From Lachnospiraceae bacterium (GTDB lineage Bacteria; Bacillota; Clostridia; Lachnospirales; Lachnospiraceae), in NCBI GenBank assembly GCA_017540265.1, contig JAFYBJ010000032.1, forward strand, positions 1-57,329: DNA of 57,329 nucleotides, in the 5' to 3' direction. Made by a program: the position numbers and the translations under genes. Below are positions 49,962 to 57,329 of the stretch, piece after piece; the stretch's first letter is position 1, and each line of letters opens with the position of its first letter. The notes beneath the pieces were generated by a model, which saw only the letters and a list, made by a program, of their open reading frames with translations, was not told the DNA's origin and made no database searches.

Positions 49962-51830
49962 TCATATTTCGTATATAAGCGCACTGAAGGGTTCCGCCTT
50001 AAGGCTCATCACACCATCTTCCGACTTTATCGTCTCAGGGCCTTTGGCGCCGCTTCCGCCGAATTTCTTATCACCGGAATCAAGTATGAGCTTCCAGCTC
50101 TCTTCCTTCTTCTTTTTCTTCTTTTTCTCCTCCGGCTTATCCTGTTCCTCTTCCTTCTGTTTTTCTATGTTAAATTTAATCTCTTCCGTATTTGCGGAAA
50201 AATTTAGCACCGCGGCAAAGCTGCCCTTTTTGCTCTCTCTCTTCATCACATAAAGAGCCCTTCCGTCCTGTTCACAGAAAAGCCATTCAAACTGCCCGGG
50301 CTCATACTCGGAAACGCTGAATGCAGGTTCCTTAAGATAAAGGGCATTTAAAGCTGTAAGCATAGCATAAAGTCCTTTGTTCAAAGGCTTCTTTAAGAGC
50401 GAAAATTCAACTTCCCTGCCTTCGTTCCACTCTGTCGCCTCTCCCACTTCATTACCCATGAACTGAAGCTTCTTTCCGGGGTGCATTAACATATAAACAT
50501 AATAAGCCCTTAACTGCGCAAATTTTTCTTCCTCTGTTCCCGGCAGTTTTTCAAGTATGGTGCCTTTACCTCCCACCACCTCATCATGTGAGAGCGAAAG
50601 GATAAAACGCTCGGTGTAGAAATACCACATTGAAAAAGTCATCTTGTGGTACTGTGCTCCTCTTTCCTCAGGCTTAAGCCCCATAAAATACAGACTGTCA
50701 TACATCCAGCCCATATCCCATTTGTAATCGAAGCCAAGACCGCCCTCTTCCACAGCCTTTGTAACACCACCCTGCCAGGATGAGGAATCCTCCGCAAAGA
50801 GCACCACATCGGGGTATGCCTTCTTAAGCGCAGTATTTAAAGTGCGTGTAAAATACATGCCCGCTCCGTTCTCACCCTTATCCTTGTTTCCGCCGTTATA
50901 GATAAGGCAGCTTACGGCATCGGTCCTTAAACCGTCAAAATGATATTCCTTTATCCAGTAGGAAGCGCAGCTCATAAGGAAGCTTCTTACGATCCCCTTT
51001 GAGTGGTCAAAAAGACATGTTCCCCATTCGCTTCCGTAACCTGCCGGATAATACTCATATAAGGGCGTGGAATCATAATTCTTCAGTGCAAAATCATCCA
51101 CAGCAAAATGCACGGGGACATAATCCATTATCACTCCTATCCCCGCCTTATGACATTCATCTATGAAATATTTAAGATCTTCGGGCTTTCCGTAACGGCA
51201 TGTAGGCGCAAAGAATCCCGTTACCTGATATCCCCAGGAACCGTCGAAAGGATATTCCATAAGAGGCATCAGCTCTATATGGGTGAAGCCGCTTTTTTTA
51301 ACATGTTCTATGACAGGACCTGCAAGCTCCCTGTAATTAAACCACCCGTTTTCCTTATCTTTCTTATTGCGCATGAATGCACCCATGTGCATCTCATAAA
51401 CGTTTAACGGCCTGTCGATAAACGGTATGCTTCCCTTCTTTACGGAAGCCTTCCTGTTCTTCATCCACTCTGCGTCACCGAAAGTATAAGCACCGTCACT
51501 TATCCTTGAAGCACTTCCGGGCCTTAATTCCGCGCTGAAGGCATAAGGATCCGCATGTTCCATGCGGTATCCTCCCGCGCCGTAGATGACATATTTATAG
51601 AGCATTCCAGCCTTTGCCTCAGATGATGTAAAGCTCCAGAACCCCTTATCATCCCTTTCCATGGGTTCCTCTGTCCAACCGTTAAAATCACCGAAGATAT
51701 TTACACCCGCAGCGTTCGGAGCATATGTCACGAACACAGTCTTTTTCCCGCTTACATGTGCTCCCAGATATTCGTATGCGTTTAAACAGTTACCCTCAAA
51801 AAATTCTTCAAAAAACTTTTCCTTATTCAT
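49962..51830 (-). CDS. glgB: 1,4-alpha-glucan branching enzyme with charged insertion
   Basis: 622 residues: CBM48 (about 20-110), GH13 barrel and beta C-domain. Catalytic motifs are intact: DYVPVHF, GLRTDAVSCLIYN (nucleophile Asp), LFAEDSSSW (acid Glu) and LSLSHDEVVGGKG. It adds alpha-1,6 branches to glycogen. In the C-terminal domain a Lys/Glu stretch (about residues 555-577, KQKEEEQDKPEEKKKKKKKE) interrupts the fold. The start overlaps the kinase-like gene by eight bases. No other glycogen gene is nearby. Confidence 0.93.
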   Translation of the reverse strand: MNKEKFFEEFFEGNCLNAYEYLGAHVSGKKTVFVTYAPNAAGVNIFGDFNGWTEEPMERDDKGFWSFTSSEAKAGMLYKYVIYGAGGYRMEHADPYAFSAELRPGSASRISDGAYTFGDAEWMKNRKASVKKGSIPFIDRPLNVYEMHMGAFMRNKKDKENGWFNYRELAGPVIEHVKKSGFTHIELMPLMEYPFDGSWGYQVTGFFAPTCRYGKPEDLKYFIDECHKAGIGVIMDYVPVHFAVDDFALKNYDSTPLYEYYPAGYGSEWGTCLFDHSKGIVRSFLMSCASYWIKEYHFDGLRTDAVSCLIYNGGNKDKGENGAGMYFTRTLNTALKKAYPDVVLFAEDSSSWQGGVTKAVEEGGLGFDYKWDMGWMYDSLYFMGLKPEERGAQYHKMTFSMWYFYTERFILSLSHDEVVGGKGTILEKLPGTEEEKFAQLRAYYVYMLMHPGKKLQFMGNEVGEATEWNEGREVEFSLLKKPLNKGLYAMLTALNALYLKEPAFSVSEYEPGQFEWLFCEQDGRALYVMKRESKKGSFAAVLNFSANTEEIKFNIEKQKEEEQDKPEEKKKKKKKEESWKLILDSGDKKFGGSGAKGPETIKSEDGVMSLKAEPFSALIYEI

Positions 51831-52467
51831 TACCTGCTTCTATCCCGTATTTCATCTTCACATAATCTTCTATGACCTTTGCAGCCTGCTCTATGCTTAT
51901 CTCACCGGTGTTTATGCAAAGATCATAATTATACGGGCTCTCCCATTCCTTTCCTGTATGATATTTATAATAAGACCTGCGGTACTTATCCATTTCCTCT
52001 ATGTGCTTTTCCGCTGTCTTCCTGTCCATTGAAAGACGCTTCATCTCCGTCTGTATGCATTTCTCCATAGGCGCATATACAAAGACGCTCACCACATTGG
52101 GAAAATCCTTAAGTATGTAATCCGCGCCTCTTCCTATGCAGACATAAGACTCCCTTTCCGCCAGTTCCTTAAGAACCTTGGCCTGAAAAGCAAAAAGATT
52201 GTCGTTCTTTGTAAAATCGGGGCTCTCCGGAGGTATGGTCTCACCATTATAGATATTCTTTGTTACCCTGTAGATAAGGCTCTGCTTCATGGTCTCGTCA
52301 GCTTTTGCAAAAAGGGCTTCGTTTATCCCGCTGTCAAGGCTTGCAAGGCTTAAGATCTTCTTGTCATAAAGATCGATGCCGTAATGCTCTGCAAGCTTTT
52401 CACCTATCCATGTGGCACCGCTGCCGCAGGTACGTGTCAGTGCAATAACAAATCTCTTATCAGCCAT
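51823..52467 (-). CDS. Cytidylate-kinase-like family protein
   Basis: 214 residues with a P-loop-like TRTCGSGATWIGEKLAEHY, YVCIGRGADYILKDFPN and VSVFVYAPMEKCIQ. This family is common in clostridia as a paralogue of Cmk; the substrate is unproven. GGGAGG precedes the ATG. It lies between pyrD and glgB. Confidence 0.85.
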   Translation of the reverse strand: MADKRFVIALTRTCGSGATWIGEKLAEHYGIDLYDKKILSLASLDSGINEALFAKADETMKQSLIYRVTKNIYNGETIPPESPDFTKNDNLFAFQAKVLKELAERESYVCIGRGADYILKDFPNVVSVFVYAPMEKCIQTEMKRLSMDRKTAEKHIEEMDKYRRSYYKYHTGKEWESPYNYDLCINTGEISIEQAAKVIEDYVKMKYGIEAGNE

Positions 52468-52505
52468 ACTGTAACCTCCCTGTCCTTTTTGATAAATGAG
52501 CCCTC

Positions 52506-53408
52506 TTATCCGACGGCTCCCACCAGTTCGTTTACGTCTTCAACGCCGTATCTTTCCATATATGCTTCTATACCTTCGATAACCTTTATTGTAGTAAGGG
52601 GCTCCGAAAAATTCATGGTTCCCACGGATACTGCCCTTGCCCCCGCAAGGATAAATTCCAGCGCATCCTCAGCCGATGCTATGCCGCCCATGCCTATCAC
52701 GGGTATCTTTACCGCATGTGCCGCATCATATACCATGCGCACCGCCACAGGCTTTACCGCAGGTCCCGAAAGACCGCCTGTTTTGTTTGCCAGCACAAAG
52801 CTCCTTCTGTTTATGTCTATCTTCATGCCTATGAGGGTATTGATGAGTGATATGGCATCGGCGCCCCCCGCCTCCGCAGCTGCTGCCATATCCGATATGC
52901 TTGTCACGTTCGGCGAAAGTTTAATGATCACCGGCTTCTTTGCGGCATCCTTCACTGCCCTTACGGTTTCCTCCAGTATCTTCGGATCCTGTCCGAAGGC
53001 AAGGGCGCCCTGTTTGACATTGGGGCAGGATACGTTGATCTCATACATATCCGCACTGCTGTCATTTAATTTCATTACGGTCTCCGTATATTCCTCAACA
53101 GTATGGCCGCAGACATTTACGATAACCTTCGTGTCATATTTTTCAAGAAAGGGAAGGTCACGTTCCATAAAAACATCAACGCCGGGATTCTGAAGACCTA
53201 TGGCATTTAACATTCCGGAAGCCACCTCCGTCACCCTTGGTGTGGGATTGCCTTCCCACGGCACGTTTGCCACGCCCTTTGTGACCACAGCCCCCAGACG
53301 GTTTAAATCCACCATATCTGAGAATTCCATGCCCGATCCGAAGGTCCCCGAAGCAGTCATCACCGGATTCTTAAGTACAACGCCTGCTATATCGACAGCT
53401 GTATTCAT
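52506..53408 (-). CDS. pyrD: Dihydroorotate dehydrogenase B, catalytic subunit
   Basis: 300 residues, an FMN TIM barrel. LKNPVMTASGTFGSGMEFSD, YEINVSCPNVKQGALAFG (catalytic Cys), SLINTLIGMKIDI and GMGGIASAEDALEFILAGA are present. With PyrK it oxidises dihydroorotate using NAD+. It overlaps pyrK by four bases. Confidence 0.96.
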   Translation of the reverse strand: MNTAVDIAGVVLKNPVMTASGTFGSGMEFSDMVDLNRLGAVVTKGVANVPWEGNPTPRVTEVASGMLNAIGLQNPGVDVFMERDLPFLEKYDTKVIVNVCGHTVEEYTETVMKLNDSSADMYEINVSCPNVKQGALAFGQDPKILEETVRAVKDAAKKPVIIKLSPNVTSISDMAAAAEAGGADAISLINTLIGMKIDINRRSFVLANKTGGLSGPAVKPVAVRMVYDAAHAVKIPVIGMGGIASAEDALEFILAGARAVSVGTMNFSEPLTTIKVIEGIEAYMERYGVEDVNELVGAVG

Positions 53409-54184
53409 ATGTTCACACTTTCCGCCGCAAATACCGGCCCTTCAACGCATATGCGCGTATTGTTCACATGTGTATGGTGGTCCTTTTCCTTTGTCTTTAC
53501 CACGCAGCCAAGGCAGGCCCCCACTCCGCAGGCCATGCGCTCCTCAAGTGATATGAAGCATTCCATTTTTTTCTCTGCGGCATACTGCTTAACCGCTCTG
53601 AGCATGGGCATGGGACCACAGGAATAAATGATATCGCCTTCCACACCATGAGCCCTTACTGCATCAAGTACATTTCCCTTTACGCCGGCGCTTCCGTCCA
53701 TTGTGGCTGTAAGAGTTTCGCATACTGCAGCAAAATCATCTTTAAGGAAAAGCTTATTATCCGCGTAGCCAAGCACCGCTACGCAGTCTGCTCCCGCTTT
53801 TTTTAATTCCTTCGCAGCATACAGCATGGGCGGTATGCCTATGCCTCCTCCGAGCAGGATCACTTTCTTTGCTGCAGCGGCAGCCGTATCATATCCGTTT
53901 CCGAGTATTCCCAGTATATCGATCCTGTCACCTTCCGAAAAAGAGGCTATGTCCTTTGTGCCGTTTCCTCCCGCACGGAATACTATCCTGATAATCCCCT
54001 TCTCACGGTCCGCATCGCATATGCTTATGGGTCTCATAAGCAGGCGGGATCCGTCTCCCGGGTATACTCCTATAAACTGTCCCGGATGTGCATCTTCTGC
54101 AAGCTCCGTCTTTAATACCATTGAACAGATATCCGGGGCAAGCTCTCTTTTCTCTGCTATTTCAGCACTGATCTTTTTTTTCAT
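53405..54184 (-). CDS. pyrK: Dihydroorotate dehydrogenase B, electron-transfer subunit
   Basis: 259 residues from ATG 54184, overlapping the pyrC stop; upstream codons in frame belong to pyrC. FAD site RLLMRPISICDAD, nucleotide site VILLGGGIGIPPMLYAAKEL and the 2Fe-2S cysteines in MACGVGACLGCVVKT plus a later Cys mark PyrK. It passes electrons from PyrD to NAD+. Confidence 0.95.
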   Translation of the reverse strand: MKKKISAEIAEKRELAPDICSMVLKTELAEDAHPGQFIGVYPGDGSRLLMRPISICDADREKGIIRIVFRAGGNGTKDIASFSEGDRIDILGILGNGYDTAAAAAKKVILLGGGIGIPPMLYAAKELKKAGADCVAVLGYADNKLFLKDDFAAVCETLTATMDGSAGVKGNVLDAVRAHGVEGDIIYSCGPMPMLRAVKQYAAEKKMECFISLEERMACGVGACLGCVVKTKEKDHHTHVNNTRICVEGPVFAAESVNI

Positions 54185-55464
54185 TCCGATTCCCACGCTC
54201 CATATACATTTTTCCCCCTGCATAAAACAAGGCGGATCCTGCCGTGCATCTCATGCCCGATAAAAGGCGTATTTGATGCCTTCGATACAATAAAACTTCC
54301 GTATGTCCACCGCTCATCAGGGTCAAAAACGGTAAGGTCAGCATCCTTTCCTTCTTCTATCACGCCTGCATCAAGTTTATACACCCTTGCCGGCCCCGTG
54401 CTTATCCTGTCTATCATCTGTTCCATTGTAAGGAAGCCGGGTTCCACAAGGTATTCAAGTGCAAGTGAAAAAGCAGTTTCAAGCCCAATTATTCCGCTTG
54501 GAGCCTCAAGCAGCCCCTTATCCTTTTCCTCTCCTGTATGAGGGGCATGGTCCGTGGCTATCATCTCTATGGTGCCGTCCATAAGTCCCTCTATCACAGC
54601 TAACCTGTCTTCCTCCGTCCTGAGAGGTGGGTTCATCTTTGCATAAGCTCCGTATTTTATCACTGCATCCTCTGTCAGGGAAAAGTGATGGGGCGTGGCC
54701 TCCGCATGTATATTAAGGCCCCTCTTCCTTCCCTGCCTTACAAGCTCCACGCCTTCCTTTGAGCTTATATGCTGTATGTCTATATCCGCCCCCGTCTCAA
54801 GGGCAAGCTCTATATCACGGCTTATCATCGCCGTTTCCGCCTGTCTGTCAGAGCCTCCGATATGATAGTATTCCGAAGCCTTTCCGTGATTAATGCCGTT
54901 ATTTTCTATATATGCGGGATCTTCCTCATGGAAGCTTACAGGCCTGCCAAGGGCCGCCGCCCTTCTCATGGCTTCCTTTACAAGCTCTGCATTCATAAGC
55001 GGTCTTCCGTCATCCGTAAAGCCCACGGCGCCTGCCAGAGAGAGCCCTTCCATATCGGTGAGTTCTTTGCCCTGCATGCCCTTTGTCACATTTACACAGG
55101 AATAAAGCTTTATATCCGTATCCCCGCCTTTCTTAAGGACATAGGAAAGAGTCTCTTCATTGTCTATCGCGGGAATGGTATTTGCCATCATCACCACGGA
55201 TGTATATCCGCCGGCTGCGGCAGCACGGGCGCCGGTATAAATATCCTCTTTATGTGTCTGCCCCGGATCCCTGAAGTGCGAGTGCACGTCGACAAATCCC
55301 GGAGAGATCATAAGCCCCTTAGCATTTATCACATCTGCCCCGTCGGGTATCTTTGATCCACCGGGAGTACACAGCTTTGATATTTTCCCGTCTTCTATGA
55401 CAATATCGAGTTTTCCGCTTTTCCCTGCCGGATTGACCAGGGTACCGTTTTTTATGATAAGCAT
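54181..55464 (-). CDS. pyrC: Dihydroorotase
   Basis: 427 residues, amidohydrolase fold: zinc motif VDVHSHFRDPGQTHKEDI, MMANTIPAIDNEE, DIQHISSKEGVELVR, HAEATPHHFSL and MIATDHAPHTGEEKD. It cyclises carbamoyl-aspartate to dihydroorotate. It is the first gene of pyrC-pyrK-pyrD, 46 bases after the corA stop, with its own extended -10 promoter in that gap. Confidence 0.96.
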   Translation of the reverse strand: MLIIKNGTLVNPAGKSGKLDIVIEDGKISKLCTPGGSKIPDGADVINAKGLMISPGFVDVHSHFRDPGQTHKEDIYTGARAAAAGGYTSVVMMANTIPAIDNEETLSYVLKKGGDTDIKLYSCVNVTKGMQGKELTDMEGLSLAGAVGFTDDGRPLMNAELVKEAMRRAAALGRPVSFHEEDPAYIENNGINHGKASEYYHIGGSDRQAETAMISRDIELALETGADIDIQHISSKEGVELVRQGRKRGLNIHAEATPHHFSLTEDAVIKYGAYAKMNPPLRTEEDRLAVIEGLMDGTIEMIATDHAPHTGEEKDKGLLEAPSGIIGLETAFSLALEYLVEPGFLTMEQMIDRISTGPARVYKLDAGVIEEGKDADLTVFDPDERWTYGSFIVSKASNTPFIGHEMHGRIRLVLCRGKNVYGAWESE

Positions 55465-55494
55465 ATGTTTCCGCCTTTATTATCTGATATTACG

Positions 55495-55503
55495 ATTATA
55501 CCA
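55495..55503 (-). promoter_or_regulatory. Extended -10 promoter of the pyrC operon
   Basis: On the minus strand TGGTATAAT, a perfect extended -10 element, 30 bases before ATG 55464. The -35 region is poor. The leader is too short for a PyrR attenuator, so control by PyrR termination is unlikely here. Confidence 0.5.
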
Positions 55504-55510
55504 CAATACG

Positions 55511-56431
55511 TCACAGCAGCTTTTTTTTCTTGAACACCGCTATGCTCACTATCACCAGAACGGCACATATCACTATAAGTATCGGATAAGCCATTTTATA
55601 TTCCAGTTCCGGCATATATTTAAAATTCATGCCATACCATCCCACTATCAGCGTAAGAGGCATGAATATACTGGATATCACAGTAAGATAAGCTATGTTT
55701 TTATTCTGCTTCTCATCGGTCTTTGTCTGATCAAGATCCCTTAGCTGCGTGGTATATTCCACAAGGTTAACCACCCTCTCGTAGAGTCTCTGTATCCGCT
55801 GCCCCACAAGTCTGAAATAACGTTCATTTTCCTCTTTGAAAAAGTGATTTTCATTCTCTTCAAATTCCTGGCATACGTCTATAAGATCCTGGTAATAGAT
55901 CTTTAAATCTCTCAGGTCATTCCTTATCGCGGCAATATCCCTCTGGACATTTTCCGTATCTCCATCGAATATCTGCCTCTCGATACCGTCAAGTTTCCTG
56001 TCGTATTCCTTAAGCCTCTCCCCGTCACCGCATATAAGCTGTTCCAGAAAATCATATAGAAATCTCTCAAGGCAGGGATTTACCAGTTTTTTATTTGCCG
56101 CTATGTTCTTTACCATCCCTGCCGCATATTCTCCGTCATCTATGAAGATTATCCCTTTTTCATCAAGAGAGAACGCGAATTGTCCCTGTGTGTCCTGTGC
56201 CCTGTCCATACCGGGCAACAGGAGATTTCCCGTGATGGAATCGAAATTCACCTCTGCATGAACGCTTCCCGACTGTATCGCATTGAAATCCCACTCAATG
56301 CCCATATCGAAATCATCCTTGTGCTCGGCCCACTCCGTGCTGCCAAGTACCATCACATGCTGATATCCCGCCTCCCTGTAGGAGTCAGGCCCCGAAGGTT
56401 CCAGTTTTTCACTAATCCTGTAACAGATCAT
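55511..56431 (-). CDS. corA: CorA family divalent cation channel
   Basis: 306 residues. A long cytoplasmic domain with helical stalk (KIYYQDLIDVCQEFEENENH, RYFRLVGQRIQRLYERVVNL) leads to two C-terminal membrane segments. The signature GMN motif follows the first (VGWYGMNFKYMPEL), and a basic tail KKKKLL follows the second. It carries Mg2+ or Co2+ across the membrane as a pentamer. It is divergent from the chemoreceptor gene. Confidence 0.9.
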   Translation of the reverse strand: MICYRISEKLEPSGPDSYREAGYQHVMVLGSTEWAEHKDDFDMGIEWDFNAIQSGSVHAEVNFDSITGNLLLPGMDRAQDTQGQFAFSLDEKGIIFIDDGEYAAGMVKNIAANKKLVNPCLERFLYDFLEQLICGDGERLKEYDRKLDGIERQIFDGDTENVQRDIAAIRNDLRDLKIYYQDLIDVCQEFEENENHFFKEENERYFRLVGQRIQRLYERVVNLVEYTTQLRDLDQTKTDEKQNKNIAYLTVISSIFMPLTLIVGWYGMNFKYMPELEYKMAYPILIVICAVLVIVSIAVFKKKKLL

Positions 56432-56540
56432 TTTTCTCCTCCTTTTATGCCTTTAATTATAGTTTTTTATTGCATAAAAGTATAGTAAGCAGCAAAACCC
56501 GCACACCCTGAAAAACCTTTACCATTCCCCCGATTTCCCT

Positions 56541-56546
56541 TATAAT
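56541..56546 (+). promoter_or_regulatory. Possible -10 box of the chemoreceptor gene
   Basis: TATAAT lies 57 bases before the ATG; the upstream -35 region is not clear. A small stem (CGTGC/GCACG) sits in the leader before the AAGGAGGG ribosome site. Confidence 0.35.
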
Positions 56547-56602
56547 GAACAGGTGATTATCGTGCGCTTTTTGCACGCAAAACTAAGGAGGGTTACATAG
56601 AT

Positions 56603-57329
56603 ATGAAGAGAAACGGAAAACTCATCAACAAAATCATCTATATCGCGCTTTCCGTGATCGTAGTGGTTGCGGGCAGTCTCACATTTATCGCCAGCTATAA
56701 TTTAAAGCATACTTACTTTGATATGTATGAAGAAGAGTTAAAGACCGGCGCTATTCAATTAAGGGACGAATTCGAAGAGGTCCAGAGCGGCGCATGGAAT
56801 CCCAATTCGATCGATCCCGTAATGAAGGGCGGTCATGTAGTCGGAAAAGAGATCGAAAAACTCATGGACAGGCTCCATGCCGAGACAGGTGTTGACTACA
56901 CCCTCTTCATAGGAAAGACCAGAGCGGTAACCACGATCATAAAAAAGGGAACTGCGGACGAACGTATTGTAGGCACCGATGCCGCAGAAGGAGTGGTTGA
57001 AGCTTGCTTAAACGGCGGAAATAATTATTTTGCACAGCACCTCGTGATAAACGAAAAGAAGTACTGCGCTTATTATATTCCCATCAAGCAGGAAACCGGC
57101 GAAGTGATCGGCATGGTCTTTGCAGGTACCCCCTCGGATACTGCAGATAAAGCCATTGCCCGTATCACCTTCACCATGATAGCTATCGCTGTGATACTTA
57201 TCGCGGCAGTCTTAGCCGGCGGATTGTTTATCGCTTCAAAGACTTCAAAGAAGATGAGGGATATTTCAAATGTACTCGAACAGGTTGCGGAAGGTTCGCT
57301 TAACATAGATGCCGATTCCACTCTCCTTG
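56603..57329 (+). CDS. Methyl-accepting chemotaxis protein, 5' part
   Basis: ATG 56603, behind AAGGAGGG, opens a frame that continues past the right edge (242 codons visible). Membrane segment 1 is at about 9-29 (YIALSVIVVVAGSLTFIAS). A single-Cache-like extracellular sensor (about 32-190) has TGVDYTLFIGKTRAVTTI and VINEKKYCAYYIPIKQETGE. Membrane segment 2 (about 191-213, TMIAIAVILIAAVLAGGLFI) leads into the start of a HAMP domain (ISNVLEQVAEGSLNI). The signalling domain is outside the window, so a histidine kinase or cyclase cannot be ruled out; a chemoreceptor is the commonest layout. Confidence 0.75.
   Translation, partial: MKRNGKLINKIIYIALSVIVVVAGSLTFIASYNLKHTYFDMYEEELKTGAIQLRDEFEEVQSGAWNPNSIDPVMKGGHVVGKEIEKLMDRLHAETGVDYTLFIGKTRAVTTIIKKGTADERIVGTDAAEGVVEACLNGGNNYFAQHLVINEKKYCAYYIPIKQETGEVIGMVFAGTPSDTADKAIARITFTMIAIAVILIAAVLAGGLFIASKTSKKMRDISNVLEQVAEGSLNIDADSTLL

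Noticed and set aside
49680-50253. Two long plus-strand frames over the PilZ and glgB genes
   Set aside because: Antisense of well-supported genes, rich in Phe/Leu from the Lys/Glu tract, no ribosome sites.
1-57329. tRNA or rRNA genes
   Set aside because: No cloverleaf with a TTCGANTC-type arm or rRNA signature was seen by eye; a covariance-model scan would be decisive.

Overview
The window looks like chromosomal DNA of a strictly anaerobic, pectin-using, probably motile member of the Lachnospiraceae (Butyrivibrio, Lachnospira, Pseudobutyrivibrio or Roseburia type). This is inferred from gene content only: an oxygen-sensitive ribonucleotide reductase, LplB/LplC-type sugar permeases with a large solute-binding lipoprotein, a DUF5050 protein, a TSCPD protein, a truncated Rpn-type transposase tail, c-di-GMP and chemotaxis genes, and strong GGAGG-type ribosome sites with several TTG starts. 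I found no rRNA, tRNA, CRISPR array or complete insertion sequence.

Layout. Bases 1-6600 are a visibly AT-rich accessory block. It holds the 5' part of a secreted glycine-repeat protein (running off the left edge), a SIR2-like gene with an unknown partner gene (a candidate two-gene defence module), large hairpins, two REP-like palindromes, a truncated transposase tail, and three small unknown genes set among two copies of a 115-bp repeat. Bases 6602-10091 carry a MATE exporter that may be translated from a leaderless mRNA and a cytosolic LacI-sensor/GGDEF diguanylate cyclase, with a stray copy of the rsmI 3' end between them. Bases 10106-17258 are core genes on the minus strand: rsmI, a trmN6-like methyltransferase, ricT, holB, yaaR, gmk and tex, then a divergent dihydrouridine synthase.

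Bases 18224-34418 are a pectin-oligosaccharide utilisation locus. A 13-gene minus-strand operon (31463 down to 18224) encodes two LplB/LplC-type permeases, a 759-residue binding lipoprotein, two different ATPases, five small unknown membrane proteins, a TIM-barrel isomerase-like protein, a GH105 unsaturated galacturonyl hydrolase and a GH28 polygalacturonase. A divergent AraC regulator, a LacI regulator and a short cytoplasmic pectin methylesterase complete it. None of the pectin enzymes has a signal peptide, so oligomers are probably imported whole and digested inside. LacI/CcpA-type operators sit on both the lacI promoter (14/14 match) and the transport operon (13/14 match).

Bases 34447-41326 hold a second MATE exporter, a TSCPD protein, a membrane diguanylate cyclase, an ABC-F ATPase, a possible SecB-like protein, an Mrp/NBP35 Fe-S carrier and a CheC-like phosphatase. 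Bases 41437-45316 hold nrdD-nrdG behind NrdR-like boxes, plus a DUF5050 protein. Bases 45326-48817 are a folate operon (folC-folE-folP-folBK). Bases 48876-55464 hold a PH-domain protein, a PilZ protein, glgB, a cytidylate-kinase-like protein and pyrD-pyrK-pyrC. The right end has a CorA transporter and the 5' part of a methyl-accepting chemotaxis receptor.

The most notable candidates for something undescribed are the transporter with five extra membrane proteins and one ATPase carrying lysine in place of the Q-loop glutamine, the SIR2-like two-gene module, and the repeat-linked cassettes at 4.8-6.5 kb.
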